DNA of 64,000 bases from Bacilli bacterium (GTDB lineage Bacteria > Bacillota_I > Bacilli_A > RF39 > UBA660): NCBI GenBank assembly GCA_022009835.1, contig CP091726.1, forward strand, positions 744,001 to 808,000, in the 5' to 3' direction. The position numbers and the translations under genes are program-made. The notes under the pieces were generated by a model. The model made no database searches, was not told where the DNA came from, and worked only from the letters and a program-made list of their open reading frames with translations. Numbering within the stretch: position 1 is the first letter of the stretch; each line of letters opens with the position of its first letter. Shown one piece after another: positions 49,324-59,425 of the stretch.

Positions 49324-50356
49324 ATGTTAGAAGAAAATAATAAAATGTTTCATGAAATAACTGAATTATTAAATGAAGTAAAAATATAATTTATCAAAAA
49401 GAAATTAACAATAAAAATAATTTATGTTTATTGGAATATTGGTAGAATAATTGTTTCAAATGAGAATGAGTATAATAATCGTTTAGAATATGGTAAAGAA
49501 ATAATAAAAAGGGCTTTCTAAAGAATTGACAAAATATTTAGGTAAAGGTTATTCTTACACTAATCTTAAATATATGAGAATCTTTTATAAGACATATCCT
49601 GATTTTTGGAAAAAATAAGTTCTGATTTAACTTGGACTCATTATAGTGAGCTGATAATAATAAAAAGATGATGCTAAAAGAAATTTCTATGAAAAAGAAT
49701 GTATCAATGCTCATTGGAGTGTAAGAGAATTACAAAGGCAACTAGATACATCACTATATGAAAGATTATTACTATCTGATGGTAAACCAAATAAAGAAAA
49801 AGTTTTAGAATTATCTAAACAAGGACAAGTATTAGCAAAGCCAAGTGATTTAATAAAAGAACCTTATGTATTTGAATTCTTAGGAATAAAAGAACAAAAA
49901 GCCATTACTAGAAAAAAAGATTTGGAGAGTAAGTTAATTAAACATATAGAGGATTTCTTACTAGAGTTAGGCAAAGGTTTTTATGTTCGTTGGAAGTCAG
50001 CAAAAGAATAACTCTTAATAATACTAATTATTATGTAGATATGGTTTTTCTATAATAAATTTTTTTAAAGTCATATGTTTTTAATAGATTTAAAAATGAG
50101 TAATTTGAAAAGCAGAGAATTTGGGACAAATGAATTTATATTTAAATTATTATGAACAAGTAGTAAAATGATGAATATGATAATAAACCTATTGGAATTA
50201 TACTATGTACCGAAAAAGACAATGTAATGATGGAATTTGCTTTTAAATGGTATTTCAAATAACTTATTTACTTCAACATATACTTATTATATTCCTAATA
50301 AAGAGCAATTAATAATCGAAGTAGAAAAAAAGTATTAAAAAGATAATGAAGATTAG
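49324..50356 (+). CDS. YhcG-type PDDEXK nuclease (DUF1016) (frameshifted)
   Basis: The bridged protein is about 340 residues. The N-terminal half reads LCLLEYWIGRIIV, LSKELTKYLGKGYSYTNLKY, LTWTHYSELI and the stretch ending INAHWSVRELQRQL, matching DUF1016_N. The C-terminal half has FLLELGKGFMFVGSQQRI, NYYVDMVFYNKFLKSYVLID and LKMSNLKSREFGQMNLYL, the Asp...D-L-K pattern of the PDDEXK fold. Such proteins often occur in restriction and defence islands. Confidence 0.82.
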
Positions 50357-50381
50357 TTAGAGAACTAATTTAAGTAGTGAA

Positions 50382-51535
50382 ATGGAAGTGATAAAAGTGG
50401 CTAATAAAAAAATGAAGATTTAAGAAAAAGCTAATAAAGCAAAAAAAGATGAATTTTACACACAACTATCTGACATAGAAAAAAAGAATTAAATAATTAT
50501 AGGAAAGAATTTAAAGATAAGGTAGTATTTTTGTAATTGTGATGACCCGTTTGAATCAAATTTTTTTCAAATATTTTTGCGATGAACTTTAATTTTTTTA
50601 GGTTTAAAAACTAATTGCTACTTGTTATGCTACATCTCCTGTAGCTTATACTCAATTATCTTTATTTGATGTAGAAGGTTTAAAAAAATACAAAGAAAGA
50701 GTACACATAAAGCATATAAAATAGAAATTACTGAAGTTCCTGATTCAAATGGCGATGGAGCAATAGATTTGTCAGATGTTGAATATTTGATTAAAAAAAA
50801 AAAAATACTTTATCATTATTAAAAGGTGATGGTGATTTTTAGAAGTCAAGAATGTATTAAACTCTTAAAAAGAGGCAGATATAGTGGTTACTAATCCACC
50901 ATTTAGTTTGTTTAGAGAATATGTAGCACAGTTAGTAGAATATAATAAACAGTTTATAATAATGGGTAATACAAATGCATTGTCATACAAAGAAATATTT
51001 AAATTATTTAAAGATGATAATATTAGAACAGGTTATACCAATTTTAATGTCGGAATGTATTTCTTTGTTCCAGATGATACAGAAAAATACCATAAGATAG
51101 AGAATGGCAAAAAGATGGTAAGAGTTGCAACATCGTGTTGGTTTACTAATTTGCCAGTTAAAAGGCATAATGAAAAAAACTTATCTTATATGAAACTTAT
51201 AATCCAGATAATTACCCGAAATATGAAAACTTTGATGCTATAAATGTTGATTCATATGCAAAAAAATACCTAAAGACTATGATGGGTATATGGGGGTTCC
51301 AATAACTTTCCTAGATAAGTATAATCCCAATCAGTTTAAATTGTTGGGGTTAGGAATATCAAATTCTGGTTTAGAAATTGGTGTACAGCCTTATAAACCA
51401 GAACATAAAAAATATAGAAAAGAAATTCAACATAAAGGTGCGGTTGATGGTGATTTATATATGCTTGATACAAATGGGCATCCCGTTGTACCATATGCTA
51501 GAATTATATTAATAAAGGATGAGGTAGATGAATAA
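50382..51535 (+). CDS. EcoRI-type adenine-specific DNA methyltransferase (frameshifted)
   Basis: After shifts near 50415, 50500, 50540, 50690 and 50840 the protein is about 370 residues. The segment with KKDEFYTQLSDIEKELNNY is the usual start of this family. The catalytic loop is ADIVVTNPPFSLFREYV (NPPF), with FIIMGNTNALSY and ATSCWFTNLPVKRH following. Members methylate adenine in the host DNA using SAM. The stop overlaps the next start by one base. ATG 50382 is in frame with a weaker GTG at 50397. Confidence 0.85.
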
Positions 51536-52643
51536 TGGAAATTAAATTAAAAGAAATATCAGTTAGAGATGTTGCTAAAGGATATGTTAATGATGAAGAA
51601 AAATGGTGTTGTTGGATATGATGGTAAATTAAATATTAGACCAAAAATATCAAAGAGAATTTGTTTATAATGAAAAAAACAAAGAAATGAGGTTATTAAT
51701 AGTATTAATAATGATTTCCCATTAAATGTTATGTATTGGATATGTAATGAAGATGGTACTTATGAAGTTTTAGATGGTCAACAAAAGAACTATAAGTATA
51801 TGTGAATATGTTGATGGTTCATATTCTATTAATTCAAAGGCATTTCATAATCTTACCGAAACTGAAAAAGGGACATATTTTTAAATTACAAATTATTAAT
51901 ATATTTTTGCAAAGGAAATGATAAAGAGATACAAGATTGGTTTAAAATTATTAATATAGCCGGTGAAAAAAATTGACAGATCAAGAATTAAGAAATGCTA
52001 TCTATACTGGTGAATGGTTAACAGATGCAAAAAGACATTTTAGTAAGACTTCTTGTCCAGCATATCAAATTGGTGAAAAAAATATATGACTGGAACTACT
52101 ATTAGACAAGATTATCTAGAAAAAAACCTTTATATTGGATTGCTTCAAAGGATAATAAAACAATAGAAGATTATATGTCAGAACATCAACATGATGAAGA
52201 TGCTAATGAACTATGGATGTATTATCAAGATGTTGTAGATTGGGTTAAAAGATTATTTCCAAATTACAGAAAAGAAATGAAAGGATTAGATTGGGGACTT
52301 TTATTTAATGAATACAAAGATCAAAGATTTAATTCGGACAAACTAGAAGAAAAAGTCAATGAATTAATGCAAGATGATGATGTTACTAGTAAAAAGAGGA
52401 ATATATTTATATTTAATTACAGGAAAAAGAAAAAGTATTTAAGTATAAGAACATTTACAGATAATCAAAAAAGAGAAGCATATGAAAGGCAAAAAGGAAT
52501 CTGTGGTAATTGTAAAGAACATTTTTGAAATTGAAGAAATGGAAGCAGATCATATAACACCATGGCATGCTGGTGGTAAAACAACATCAGAGAATTGTCA
52601 AATGTTATGTAGAGAGTGTAATAGAAGAAAATCAGGAATATAA
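51535..52643 (+). CDS. DUF262-HNH nuclease (frameshifted)
   Basis: The bridged protein has about 365 residues. The N-terminal DUF262 (GmrSD-type) domain has RPKYQREFVYNEKNKEEVI and VLDGQQRTISICEYV, where DGQQR is the nucleotide-linked motif. The C-terminal HNH reads RQKGICGNCKEHF, MEADHITPWHAGG and CQMLCRECNRRKSG, with four zinc cysteines. DUF262/HNH proteins cleave modified or foreign DNA. Coupled to the methylase, it is the probable restriction partner. Confidence 0.85.
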
Positions 52644-52671
52644 TATTTCCATTAAAAGTGAGTGTGAAAAT

Positions 52672-54148
52672 ATGATTAAAAGTATTGAATTTACTAATTA
52701 TAGAAATTTAAATAGAAAAATTTGAATTTGATAATAATATTAATATAATCTTTTGGAAATAATAATTCTGGTAAAAACTAACCTACTGGATGGTATAAGA
52801 CTCGCTTTTTTTCAACTATCACGAATGATTATTACAAAATTAATAAAAAGCGATTTTTAATAATAGTGATGATTCCATTCCGATTAATATAAAAAGTAGC
52901 ACTTGTTGCAAATTCAATTCCTAGTCTTAATTATTTAAATGAGAAAGCAGAATCTGAATGTGGATTTAGTGTATTAATAAAAAAATCACAAAATGGTAGA
53001 TATATTAAAGAAATAAGTCTTTTTAACGGAAGCCCTGTAGACTATGAAATATTGAGAAATGACATGAATTTACCTAACGTCTTTATGATTCCCCTTGCTA
53101 GAATAGAAGATATTTATACAGATGGTCTAATTACAGGAATATCAAAAATTCATTGATTCAGAAGAAAAAGTATAAGACTCTTAAACAAGATTCAAAAAAA
53201 TGCCATACAAGCACAAATAGAAAGTAAAAAAACGAATTTCAAAAACCTTTTGCAAAAAAATTTAATCAAGAATTAGATATACAACTATCTGATCCGAAGA
53301 TGTCTGATGAAAAAGTTTACATTGTAGATGGTGACAAAGAACATAATTACAGAATCGGTTCTGGATATAAAAAGTATAGCTAATATAATTTTTAAATACT
53401 TTAAATGAAAATTATAATATTATTTTTAATTGATGAAATAGAAAATCATTTACACCCTTCTTTAGTTAGAACACTTATCCGTGAATTGAGAAATGTTAAA
53501 AACACTATGATTATAGGTACAACACATTCTCCTGTAGTAATAAATGAACTTGACATTGAAGAATTAACTTATATCACAGGTGAAAAGTTAAGCAGTATTA
53601 GTGATAAACAAATAAGAATAAGTTAAATATATTTTTGCATCCTGGAAGAAGTGAATTAATGTTAGCTAATAATGTGATTTTGGTTGAGGGGTATACCGAG
53701 GAACTATTATTAAATAACTACTTACATACTAAAAAAATTATAATTGGACAGTTATTAATGTTGCAGGTATTATGTTTGCACCATATATAGAATTATCTGT
53801 ATTATTAAATAAAAGAGTAATTGTAATTAGTGATAATGATAAATCATTATCTGATGACTTAAAAAAATTCAGAAAGATTTAACAATTTAAGTAATTTATG
53901 TTTAGAAAAATAACATTAAGTTATTGGAAGTAGACAATACTTTAGAAACCGATTTATATAATAATGGTTTTTTTAAATAATTTTTGATGAATTATTGAAA
54001 CCACATGAAAAAGCATAGTGAAATAAAAAAATAGCAAAGAAAAAAATAGAAAAAAACTGAAATTGCTGAAAAGTTAATAGAAGATAAAGTTGATTTATCA
54101 GAATGGCATATAATAAAGGATATAATAAATGAATTCGAGGGTAATTAA
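52672..54148 (+). CDS. OLD-family ATPase-TOPRIM nuclease, GajA-like (frameshifted)
   Basis: The protein is about 490 residues after bridging. IKSIEFTNYRNLNR and IIFGNNNSGKTN (Walker A) open an ABC-type ATPase. LIDEIENHLHPSLVRTLI is its Walker B and D loop, and GTTHSPVVINEL its H-loop. The TOPRIM part has ILVEGYTEELLLNNYL and VIVISDNDKSLSDDL, the acidic metal-binding residues. This is the layout of GajA in the Gabija defence system. Its end overlaps the helicase gene by 20 nt, as in gajAB pairs. Confidence 0.82.
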
Positions 54149-55190
54149 GTTTGTTGCTGGTGGTGGAAAAAAACGACCTTATCTGAAGATATATTAAAAA
54201 GAAAATAAAAAAACCGGGTTATATTTGGCTTTTTACTAATAGTGTTGTGAAAAAAATTAGTGATAAAAGGGTTTTTTAAGTAGAACAATTGATTCTTTGT
54301 TTCAAAGTTTTTATTATACCCAAGTTTACCTCTTTAATTCCATTGATAGCAGATGGTTCAAGAATAAAAATATATTGAATCCGAAACCTTACCAAGTTAT
54401 CAAAAAAAGGAGTTGCAAATATAAAACTAGATTCAGAAGGAAATTTATATAATAAATCAAAAAAAGGTTAAATATAACTATCAATACCCTTAATAAAGAT
54501 TTACATAACATGAATTCTAATGATAGCATCGGATTTATTAAATACATTTTTTTAATAAAAAAATGAATTAAGGATAACTCATGAATTTAGAAAGAGTTTG
54601 TCAAATTATTTAATTAAAAAAATTATTCAAAAAGAAATTGTTGACATCTTAAATAAAAGATTTTTCTTATATTATTATTGATGAAGCCCAAGATTTGAAA
54701 AAAATTATATAGAGGATTTTTGCAAGAGTACTTTATAATTCTCCAATTAAATTGATTTTTTGTTGGGTGATGTTAATCAAAAATATTAATGGTGGTGGAA
54801 AAATGGTTTGAAAAATTTACCAGCTGATGAATTAAAAAAAGACAAGTCATCGGTGCCCAGAAAATAATTGTGAGTGGATTAGAAATAATTTAAACATTGA
54901 TATATATGGAACTGATGTTGATAGTGAATTTAAAAATGATTTCTTATGAAGAAGTTTTTAAATTATGATGATGGTAATCATACATTATTATATTCTACAA
55001 ATTCAGGAAATAATAATAAGAATATAATTAGTAATTGGAAAGGATGTAAAGAAACTATAAAAAGTGCTAAAGGAAGTACAGTAGATAAGGATATTGTTAT
55101 AATTGGAAATTCAATAAATAAAAAAATTACTATACAGCAATAACAAGAACTACTAAAAATGTATATTCAACTATCACGAAAAATCATTGA
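54129..55190 (+). CDS. UvrD/Rep-like helicase, GajB-like (frameshifted)
   Basis: The N-terminus is MNSRVIKFVAGGGKTTLSED with the Walker A GGGKTT. Later YIIIDEAQDL (motif II), FLLGDVNQNINGG (motif III-like) and KNYYTAITRTTKNVYS (motif VI) follow. The reading is heavily broken by shifts (54180-54960) but comes to about 350 residues, shorter than a typical GajB of nearly 500. Together with the overlapping OLD nuclease it forms a Gabija-like pair. It ends 3 nt before the right direct repeat. Confidence 0.78.
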
Positions 55191-55193
55191 AAG

Positions 55194-55214
55194 TTAGGTA
55201 GCATTTAGGTAGCA
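55194..55214 (+). repeat. Right direct repeat of the mobile element, possible attR
   Basis: Two AGGTAGCA units separated by TTT/AT-type spacer, a direct copy of 43886-43906, located immediately after the last cargo gene. Confidence 0.6.
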
Positions 55215-55281
55215 AAAATTTTTCAATTTTTTTAATTTTTATACTTTAAATTTTATTAAGTATTATTATTAAAAAAAGTAT

Positions 55282-55372
55282 TGAAAAAAATAAGCAAATA
55301 ATACATTAATAGTGGTATTAAGTAAGATATTCTTAATGCCCCCTGAAGGAGCCGAAAGGCTCCGCTTTTTGT
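55282..55372 (+). ncRNA. Candidate small RNA 2 (right of the mobile element)
   Basis: A hairpin ATTAAG/CTTAAT (55317-55337) is followed by the unpaired CCCCCTGAAGG-containing segment and a terminator hairpin GGAGCC-GAAA-GGCTCC with GCTTTTT. The layout stem, C-rich linker, terminator is the same as at 43736-43835. The stretch 55215-55281 shows only A/T-rich sequence. Confidence 0.6.
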
Positions 55373-55504
55373 TTATATTAAAGGACTTTTAGATTTATCA
55401 AAGATATTATGTTAGGAAACTATCTTTAAACTTTCTTTTTTTATGTGCATGATACTGACAAATAACAACTTTTTTGTTATAATATTATTAGTGGAGATAC
55501 TAAG

Positions 55505-56365
55505 ATGTCTGAGAGAGAAATTAGATTCAAGTATAAATGATTATATAGAAACAGAAACACCTAAAAACTATGTAAAACAACAAGAATGGGATATGGCTAT
55601 TGGACTTCAAGAAGTTGATAACTTAAAACCATCTAAGTATTTAGAAAAAAATTGTTACGAGAAAATGTAATAGGTGAAAAAAACAATTTATGAAGTAGAA
55701 CATGAGTTAAAACAATATTATATAGAAAAAAAGATAAAACAGATAAAACAATTCAAGATGAATTTGAATGTGATTTAGTTTCTACTAGAATAGTTCAATT
55801 ATTAGAAGAAGATAATTTTTGAACTATCAGTAGATTACATAAAAAAATATCCATAAATATTTATTTAAAGATGTTTATGAATTTGCGGGGAATTTAGAAA
55901 AAGTAGATTTTTTTCTAAACATGAAAGAATTCTTAAATAATGATTTAGTAGCTTATGGTGATCATAAGCTATTGGAGCAATCACTAGATTATGATATAAC
56001 ACTTGAAAAATAAAAACTATAATGAAATGAATATAGTTGATGTAATTAATAATATAACAGATTTTTTTCTAGTAGAATATGGCAAATACATCCTTTTAGA
56101 GAAGGTAATACTATAACTACAGCATTATTTATAGAAAAGTATTTAGTATCACTTGGATATGATGTAGATAACACTATGTTCAAAGAAAAAAATCAGTTTA
56201 TTATAGAAATGCATTAGTAAGAAGTAATTATTTTAATAATTATTTAAATATAAAAACAAGATAATAGTTTTTTTAATTAAATTTTTATGAAAACTTATTA
56301 CTAGGTAAAAAAATAATAATTTGCATTCAAGAGATTTAATTGTAGAATCATTATTTAATAAATGA
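55505..56365 (+). CDS. Fic-family protein with canonical active site (frameshifted)
   Basis: After bridging about seven shifts the protein is about 280 residues. EFAGNLEKVDFSKHE is the segment before the active site, and IWQIHPFREGNTITTALFIE is the Fic loop HPFxEGNxR-like, with His kept. In this position Arg is replaced by Ile/Thr, which is seen in some members. Fic proteins transfer AMP or related groups to proteins. TGACAA and TATAAT (near 55454 and 55477) form a promoter. Confidence 0.8.
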
Positions 56366-56377
56366 AAACTAAAGAGA

Positions 56378-56432
56378 AACACTATACATAACTTTATGAA
56401 ATAATATGCCAACATTAGTGTCTCTTTTTTTC
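56378..56432 (+). terminator. Terminator after the second Fic gene
   Basis: AGAGAAACACTA pairs, with a bulge, with TAGTGTCTCT and a long T run follows; the loop is about 30 nt. Confidence 0.7.
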
Positions 56433-56500
56433 TACTAAAAAAGTTCATAAATTATAAAAAAAATATGGTATAATATAATCAGAAGATAAGAGAGGCTAAA

Positions 56501-57163
56501 ATGAAAAAGAAAACCAAAATAATACTAATAACTATAATGACTATTATTGTGTTATCACCACTACTAATTAACCTATATGTAATATTAAATACGACTAGTA
56601 ATATAATTATCAAAGAAGAGTATCAGCAATTAAAAGATGTTGACTATATTCTCGTATTAGGAGCTTCAGTAAGAAGAGAAAGACCAAGTCCTATGCTTGA
56701 AGATCGCCTAAAAAAGGCCATTGAACTATATAATATAAATACTCAAAATAAAATATTAGTAACAGGAGATCATACTAAAGAGGACTATGATGAGGTAACT
56801 ATAATGAAAAACTATCTATTAGAAAATAATATACCTGAAGAAAAAATTATCATGGATCCAGCAGGAGTATCAACTTATGATAGTATATTTAGAGTTCAAA
56901 AAAACAATTAAAGGCTAAAAAAATAATAATAGTATCTCAAAAAAATATCATTTATATAGAGCTCTTTATATTGCAAATTCTCTTGGTATTGAAGCTTATG
57001 GTGTACCCGCGGATGACATAAAATATAAAGGAGCAACATATCGCGAAGTAAGAGAAATATTAGCAAGAAATAAAGATTTTTATAAAATCTATCATTAAAC
57101 CAACATCATACTATCAAAAAAAGGAATAAGCGAAGAATACTAAAAAAATCAGATCATAAATAA
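56501..57163 (+). CDS. SanA/YdcF-like DUF218 membrane protein (frameshifted)
   Basis: One N-terminal transmembrane segment (TKIILITIMTIIVLSPLLIN) is followed by an external DUF218 domain. It has DYILVLGASVRRERPSPMLE, ILVTGDHT, GVSTYDSIFR and IIIVSQKYHLYRALYIA, which match SanA/YdcF proteins implicated in envelope integrity. Shifts lie near 56905, 56935 and 57080. The final residues are uncertain; a stop in one frame is at 57098 and in another near 57163. Confidence 0.75.
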
Positions 57164-57202
57164 CTAGTAGACAATATCTAGAGCTAACTAGTTATTTTTT
57201 TC
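57159..57202 (+). terminator. Terminator before glmS
   Basis: AATAACTAGT and ACTAGTTATT form a perfect 10-bp stem with a loop of about 18 nt and a long T tail. Confidence 0.85.
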
Positions 57203-57231
57203 TATTAAATACCTAATTACGTCAAAAAAAG

Positions 57232-57261
57232 TTTACAAAATAGTATAAAAACTGATATACT
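57232..57261 (+). promoter_or_regulatory. Promoter of the glmS ribozyme-glmS transcript
   Basis: TTTACA (57232-57237) and TATACT (57256-57261) are 18 bp apart, about 45 nt before the ribozyme cleavage site. Confidence 0.7.
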
Positions 57262-57303
57262 ATAAGAGAAAGTTTATAAGTAAAAAGGAGGTAAACTATA
57301 AAC

Positions 57304-57440
57304 TAGCGCCAGAACCATAATGGTTGACGAGGAAAGTAGTTATCGAAAATTCGGCGGATGCTGCTTTGGGTTTATATGCTCATAAGATTATTATTAAAAA
57401 ACAAAATCAACATTGTAACAAAGTAATAATTACATATAAG
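57304..57440 (+). ncRNA. glmS ribozyme
   Basis: The core has AGCGCCAGAAC at the cleavage site (cleavage before the G at 57306), then TTGACGAGGAAAG and TTATCGA, then ATTCGGCGGATGC. These match the conserved glmS ribozyme in order and spacing. Glucosamine-6-phosphate binds there and triggers self-cleavage, which lowers glmS mRNA. The loop between P2 and P3 is short. The start of glmS follows 14 nt after the last helix. Confidence 0.95.
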
Positions 57441-57453
57441 GAAAGAGGTAAAT

Positions 57454-59230
57454 ATGTGTGGCATAGTAGGTTATGCAGGAAGAAAAAAATGTAATAAAAA
57501 AATATAATGACTGGATTAAAGTCGTTAGAATATAGAGGATATGATTCTGCTGGTATAGCATATATAGAAAAATGGAGAAATAACTATTTTTAAAGAAGGC
57601 AGGTCCTATTAAGAATTTAGATAAAGTACTTAATTATGATAGTGCTGCTAGTTTAGGCATTTCTCATACAAGATGGGCTACTCATGGTGGAGCCAATGAT
57701 ACCAACGCTCATCCTCATAAACAAGGAAAAATCACATTAGTTCATAATGGGATAATTGAAAATTATGATGTATTAAAAAGAATTAGAAGAAAAAAAATTA
57801 TATATTTAAAAAGTGAAACTGATACTGAAGTAGCAGCGGCATATATTGATTATTTATATAATAGCGAAAAAAAGAGATGGTTAAAGTATTAAGTAAAATA
57901 ACTGATATTTTTAAAGGTAGCTATGCTTTCAATATTATAAACGAAGATGAACCTGATACCATTTATGGTATTAGAAAAGATAGCCCTTTAATAGTGGGAG
58001 TATCTGAAGATAATGGTAATATGTTAGCTAGTGATATCCCTGCTATATTACATGTAACTAATAAATATGTTGTCTTAAATAAATATGATATTGTCGTATT
58101 AAAAGAAAATAGTATTAAATATTATGATAAGAATGGGACACCAATAACTAAAGAAGTAAAAACATATGATGGAGATGTTGATACTATCAGTAAGAATGGT
58201 TATGAACATTTTTATGCTAAAAAGAAATAAATGAAGAAGCCGAAGTAGTAAAAAAATACTTAATACTTATACTGAAAACAATCAAGTAAAAGATCTTTAT
58301 AATATCAGAAAATATAAAAATATTGATATTGTAGCTTGCGGTTCAGCCTCATTTGCTGGCCAAGTAGGTAAGTACTATATTGAAAAGTTTGCTAATATAA
58401 AGACTGATGTATATTATGCATCAGAATATCGTTATCAAAAGAACTTCTTTACTAAAGATACCTTAGTAATCTTAATATCTCAATCAGGTGAAACAGCAGA
58501 TACATTAGCGGCTCTTAAATTAGCTAAAGAGCATCATGTAGATACATTAGGTATTGTTAATAGAAAAGATTCTTCAATAGCAAGAGAAGCAGATCATGTT
58601 ATCTATACTGAAGCAGGTATTGAAATAGCAGTAGCCACTACTAAAGCATATCTTGCACAAATAATAGTGTTATTATTGCTTGCCATTAAAGGAACAAAAG
58701 AAGAACCTAAATTACTAGAGGACATTAAGCTATTACCTAATTTAATTACTAAATATATAGATGAATATGATTATAGTAATATAGCTAATGTATTAAAAGA
58801 TAAAGAACATGTCTTCTATTTAGGTCGAGGTATTGACTACTATTTAAGTATGGAAGGAAGTCTAAAATTAAAAGAGATATCCTATATTCATAGTGAAGCT
58901 TTTCAAGCTGGTGAATTAAAGCATGGTAGTATTTCACTTATTGATAAAGACTTTGGTGTCGTATCAATAGTAACAGATAAAGACATTAAAGATAAAACAA
59001 TTAGTAATCTTAAAGAAGTTTCTGCTCGCGGTGCCAAAATAATTACTATTACTAACATCAAAGATGAAGATTTTTCTGATTATAAGATAGTAGTGGATGA
59101 TTATAATGAAATTATAAATCCATTATTAGTTATTGTACCAATGCAAATGCTTGCTTATAATGTAGCAAAATTAAGAGGTTGTGATATCGATAAGCCTAGA
59201 AATCTTGCTAAATCAGTAACTGTTGAATAG
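57454..59230 (+). CDS. glmS: Glutamine-fructose-6-phosphate aminotransferase (frameshifted)
   Basis: The first residue after Met is Cys, the glutaminase nucleophile (MCGIVGYAG). SLEYRGYDSAGI, SHTRWATHGG and LVHNGIIENY follow. The isomerase part has VACGSASFAG, LISQSGETADTLAAL, TTKAYLAQ and the conserved C-terminal PRNLAKSVTVE. Shifts lie near 57490, 57505, 57570, 57595, 57790, 57870 and 58225-58250. The reading is about 595 residues, close to the usual 600. It makes glucosamine-6-phosphate for cell-wall synthesis. Confidence 0.96.
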
Positions 59231-59249
59231 ATTATTATGTTCACTTACA

Positions 59250-59310
59250 GTCTTAAGTAAACTTAAGTCTTCCAGTGTTAGTTTAAGTCTAGTATTGTCT
59301 TAAACTAAAG
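59250..59310. other. Cluster of inverted repeats downstream of glmS
   Basis: AGTCTTAAG/CTTAAGTCTT-like arms and a perfect 10-bp TTAGTTTAAG/CTTAAACTAA hairpin lie in tandem. There is no gene in 59231-59425. It may be a complex 3' untranslated structure or a small RNA. Confidence 0.45.
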
Positions 59311-59351
59311 TATCAACCATACCTATCATATATAAGCAAAAACTATATATT

Positions 59352-59383
59352 AAAGAAAGTAAAAAAAGGACTTTCTTTTTTTA
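59352..59383 (+). terminator. Terminator upstream of the first prepilin-like gene
   Basis: AAAGAAAGT/ACTTTCTTT stem with a T run. Confidence 0.8.
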
Positions 59384-59425
59384 ATTATTTATTGTATAAT
59401 TGTAAATAGGATAGGAAGGTGTGAA

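Larger units (their letters stand above)
43836..55240. mobile_element. Integrative mobilizable element with phage-defence cargo
   Basis: A tyrosine integrase next to one end, a MobV-type relaxase, a RepA-like ATPase, a DUF3173-like small protein and two XRE regulators make the mobility and control part (43.9-49.2 kb, mostly minus strand). The cargo (49.3-55.2 kb, plus strand) is restriction-modification and Gabija-like genes. Near-identical 21-bp direct repeats lie at 43886-43906 and 55194-55214. No conjugation (type IV secretion) genes are present, so transfer would need a helper. Exact ends are uncertain. Confidence 0.8.
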
